From CAYUCJ01 sp049282265 (GTDB lineage Bacteria; Desulfobacterota; DSM-4660; Desulfatiglandales; Desulfatiglandaceae), in contig JBAPTR010000037.1 in assembly GCA_049282265.1 (NCBI GenBank), positions 1 to 7,309 of the forward strand: DNA of 7,309 bases, given 5' to 3'. The translations under genes and the position numbers were made by a program. The first letter of the stretch is position 1. Each line of letters starts with the position of its first letter. This document shows, piece by piece, positions 6,867-7,309 of the stretch. Under the pieces are notes generated by a model. It was not told where the DNA came from. It worked only from the letters and a program-made list of their open reading frames with translations, and searched no databases.

Positions 6867-7044
6867 CTGACACTCTTTTTCAGACGCTTTCCAAACACTC
6901 CGGAGGAGATGGGCGCCTATTTGGGGTTTAAGAGTGGTCATTAGAGAGCGCCAGGGCTTCTGGAGGCGTAAACCCCAAATAGCCGTCCATGTCGAGGTTG
7001 GGTGCCAAGTGCCCTATGAGAAAGCGTCCGAAAAAGACCCTCAG
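6867..7044 (-). repeat. Large nested palindromic element, copy 2 (inverted relative to copy 1)
   Basis: A 178-nt element matching the reverse complement of copy 1. Outside the apical loop about 124 of 140 positions agree, and the 26 nt from 6969 to 6994 are identical. The outer arms (6867-6891 and 7020-7044) pair with a few mismatches. The inner arms (6909-6930 and 6969-6990) pair at all but one position, counting one G-T wobble. The 38-nt apical region (6931-6968) is unrelated in sequence to that of copy 1 but also has a tip hairpin, CCAG/CTGG (6951-6954, 6960-6963). The side-strand palindrome CTCCGGAG is conserved (6898-6905). The stem can be extended by GGAGGAG (6857-6863) pairing with CTCCTCC (7045-7051), leaving AAC bulged. 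It lies between the LOG-family gene and the next gene start. Confidence 0.9.
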
Positions 7045-7283
7045 CTCCTCCTCCTGAGGTCCGATTGAAGAGCAGGTGAACGGGAGGTTCTTGAAGCGGC
7101 GTCATTTTGGCCCTGGAACAGGACAGTGGAAGGGGCAAAATCCCTGAGCGAGGAATCATGGACGACGGAGGGAGCGTAGCTTCAGGAATATGCCGTTTGC
7201 CTGGCTCTTGGGAGCCACGACTTCCTTGGAAGGCCAGCCCTCAAGACGTTTTACGAAGTCCATAAGATCGAGGAAAGGAAAAC
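7045..7283 (+). other. Non-coding stretch with small hairpins before the next gene
   Basis: No credible protein frame is seen. It contains an interrupted stem ATTTTG-G-CCC (7104-7113) with GGG-G-CAAAAT (7132-7141), a clean hairpin GGCTC/GAGCC with loop TTGG (7203-7207, 7212-7216), and the pair CTGGC/GCCAG (7201-7205, 7233-7237) enclosing it. No convincing promoter is visible. Relative to copy 1, the distance from core to outer CTTCC palindrome is about 130 nt longer here. Confidence 0.5.
7216..7232. repeat. Small palindrome on the right side of repeat copy 2
   Basis: CTTCCTTGGAAG (7221-7232) is a short palindrome within a 17-nt sequence matching 6800-6816 at 16 positions. Sequence on its outer side (to about 7255) loosely resembles the reverse complement of the region left of 5439, which hints that the element family extends beyond these palindromes. 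Confidence 0.5.
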
Positions 7284-7309
7284 ATGAAAAGGATTGATTT
7301 TGAGGCCCA
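7284..7309 (+). CDS. Start of a downstream gene, cut by the window end
   Basis: ATG at 7284 is preceded by the purine-rich ribosome binding region AGGAAAGGAA (7271-7280), 3 nt from the start with the AGGA core 9 nt away. The visible residues are Met-Lys-Arg-Ile-Asp-Phe-Glu-Ala, and the next codon begins CA (His or Gln). An N-terminus of the form IDFEAH is common in amidohydrolase-2-type metal-dependent hydrolases. Eight residues support that only as a guess. Confidence 0.55.

Noticed and set aside
5486..7044. CRISPR array or tRNA-like cloverleaf interpretation of the repeats
   Set aside because: There are only two copies, 1.2 kb apart and inverted, with no spacer periodicity; arm lengths and the absence of anticodon/T-loop motifs rule out tRNA.
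6941..7159. Open frame of 72 codons on the minus strand across repeat copy 2
   Set aside because: It overlaps the palindrome, has low-complexity-like composition and no recognisable family or upstream signal.

Overview
The window is an ordinary-looking bacterial chromosome segment with four complete, well-supported genes, the last codons of an upstream gene and the first codons of a downstream gene. Its gene mix is a universal-stress-protein/APC-permease pair, a DUF2156 protein, peptide chain release factor 3 and a LOG-family enzyme, at mid-range GC. This would fit an anaerobic Desulfobacterota (delta-proteobacterial) genome. That placement is an impression from gene content and protein style, not something a marker gene here proves.

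Layout. Positions 1-3628 are a tight plus-strand cluster: a possible upstream gene end (stop at 17-19), a tandem universal-stress-type protein (39-863), an APC-superfamily permease with an extra soluble C-terminal domain (920-2704), and a DUF2156 protein (2720-3628). The spacings are 19, 56 and 15 nt, so co-transcription is likely. A short gap (3629-3661) separates this cluster from the convergent prfC (3662-5248, minus strand). prfC has its own leader: a near-consensus sigma-70 promoter at 5327-5354, followed almost at once by a GC-rich hairpin with a T-run.

Positions 5249-5751 and 6781-7283 hold no convincing protein gene. Each contains a large nested palindrome of about 177 nt (core 5486-5662 and core 6867-7044). 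The two copies are in opposite orientation and bracket a single gene, a LOG-family nucleotide phosphoribohydrolase-like protein (5752-6780). Outside their unrelated apical loops the copies match at about 124 of 140 positions by eye. Two base pairs of the outer stem have changed in a compensatory way between them. Homology continues at about 66% for 62 nt beyond one side of the core. Small CTTCC/GAAG palindromes sit near both ends of both copies. This repeat family is the most unusual thing in the window. It looks like a MITE-like or REP-like element or a structured RNA, and I cannot assign it to a named family.

Functionally, the first cluster suggests solute (probably amino acid) transport tied to USP-type regulation. 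prfC acts in translation termination by recycling RF1/RF2. The LOG-family protein belongs to nucleotide metabolism. No integrase, transposase, CRISPR array, tRNA or rRNA was seen.
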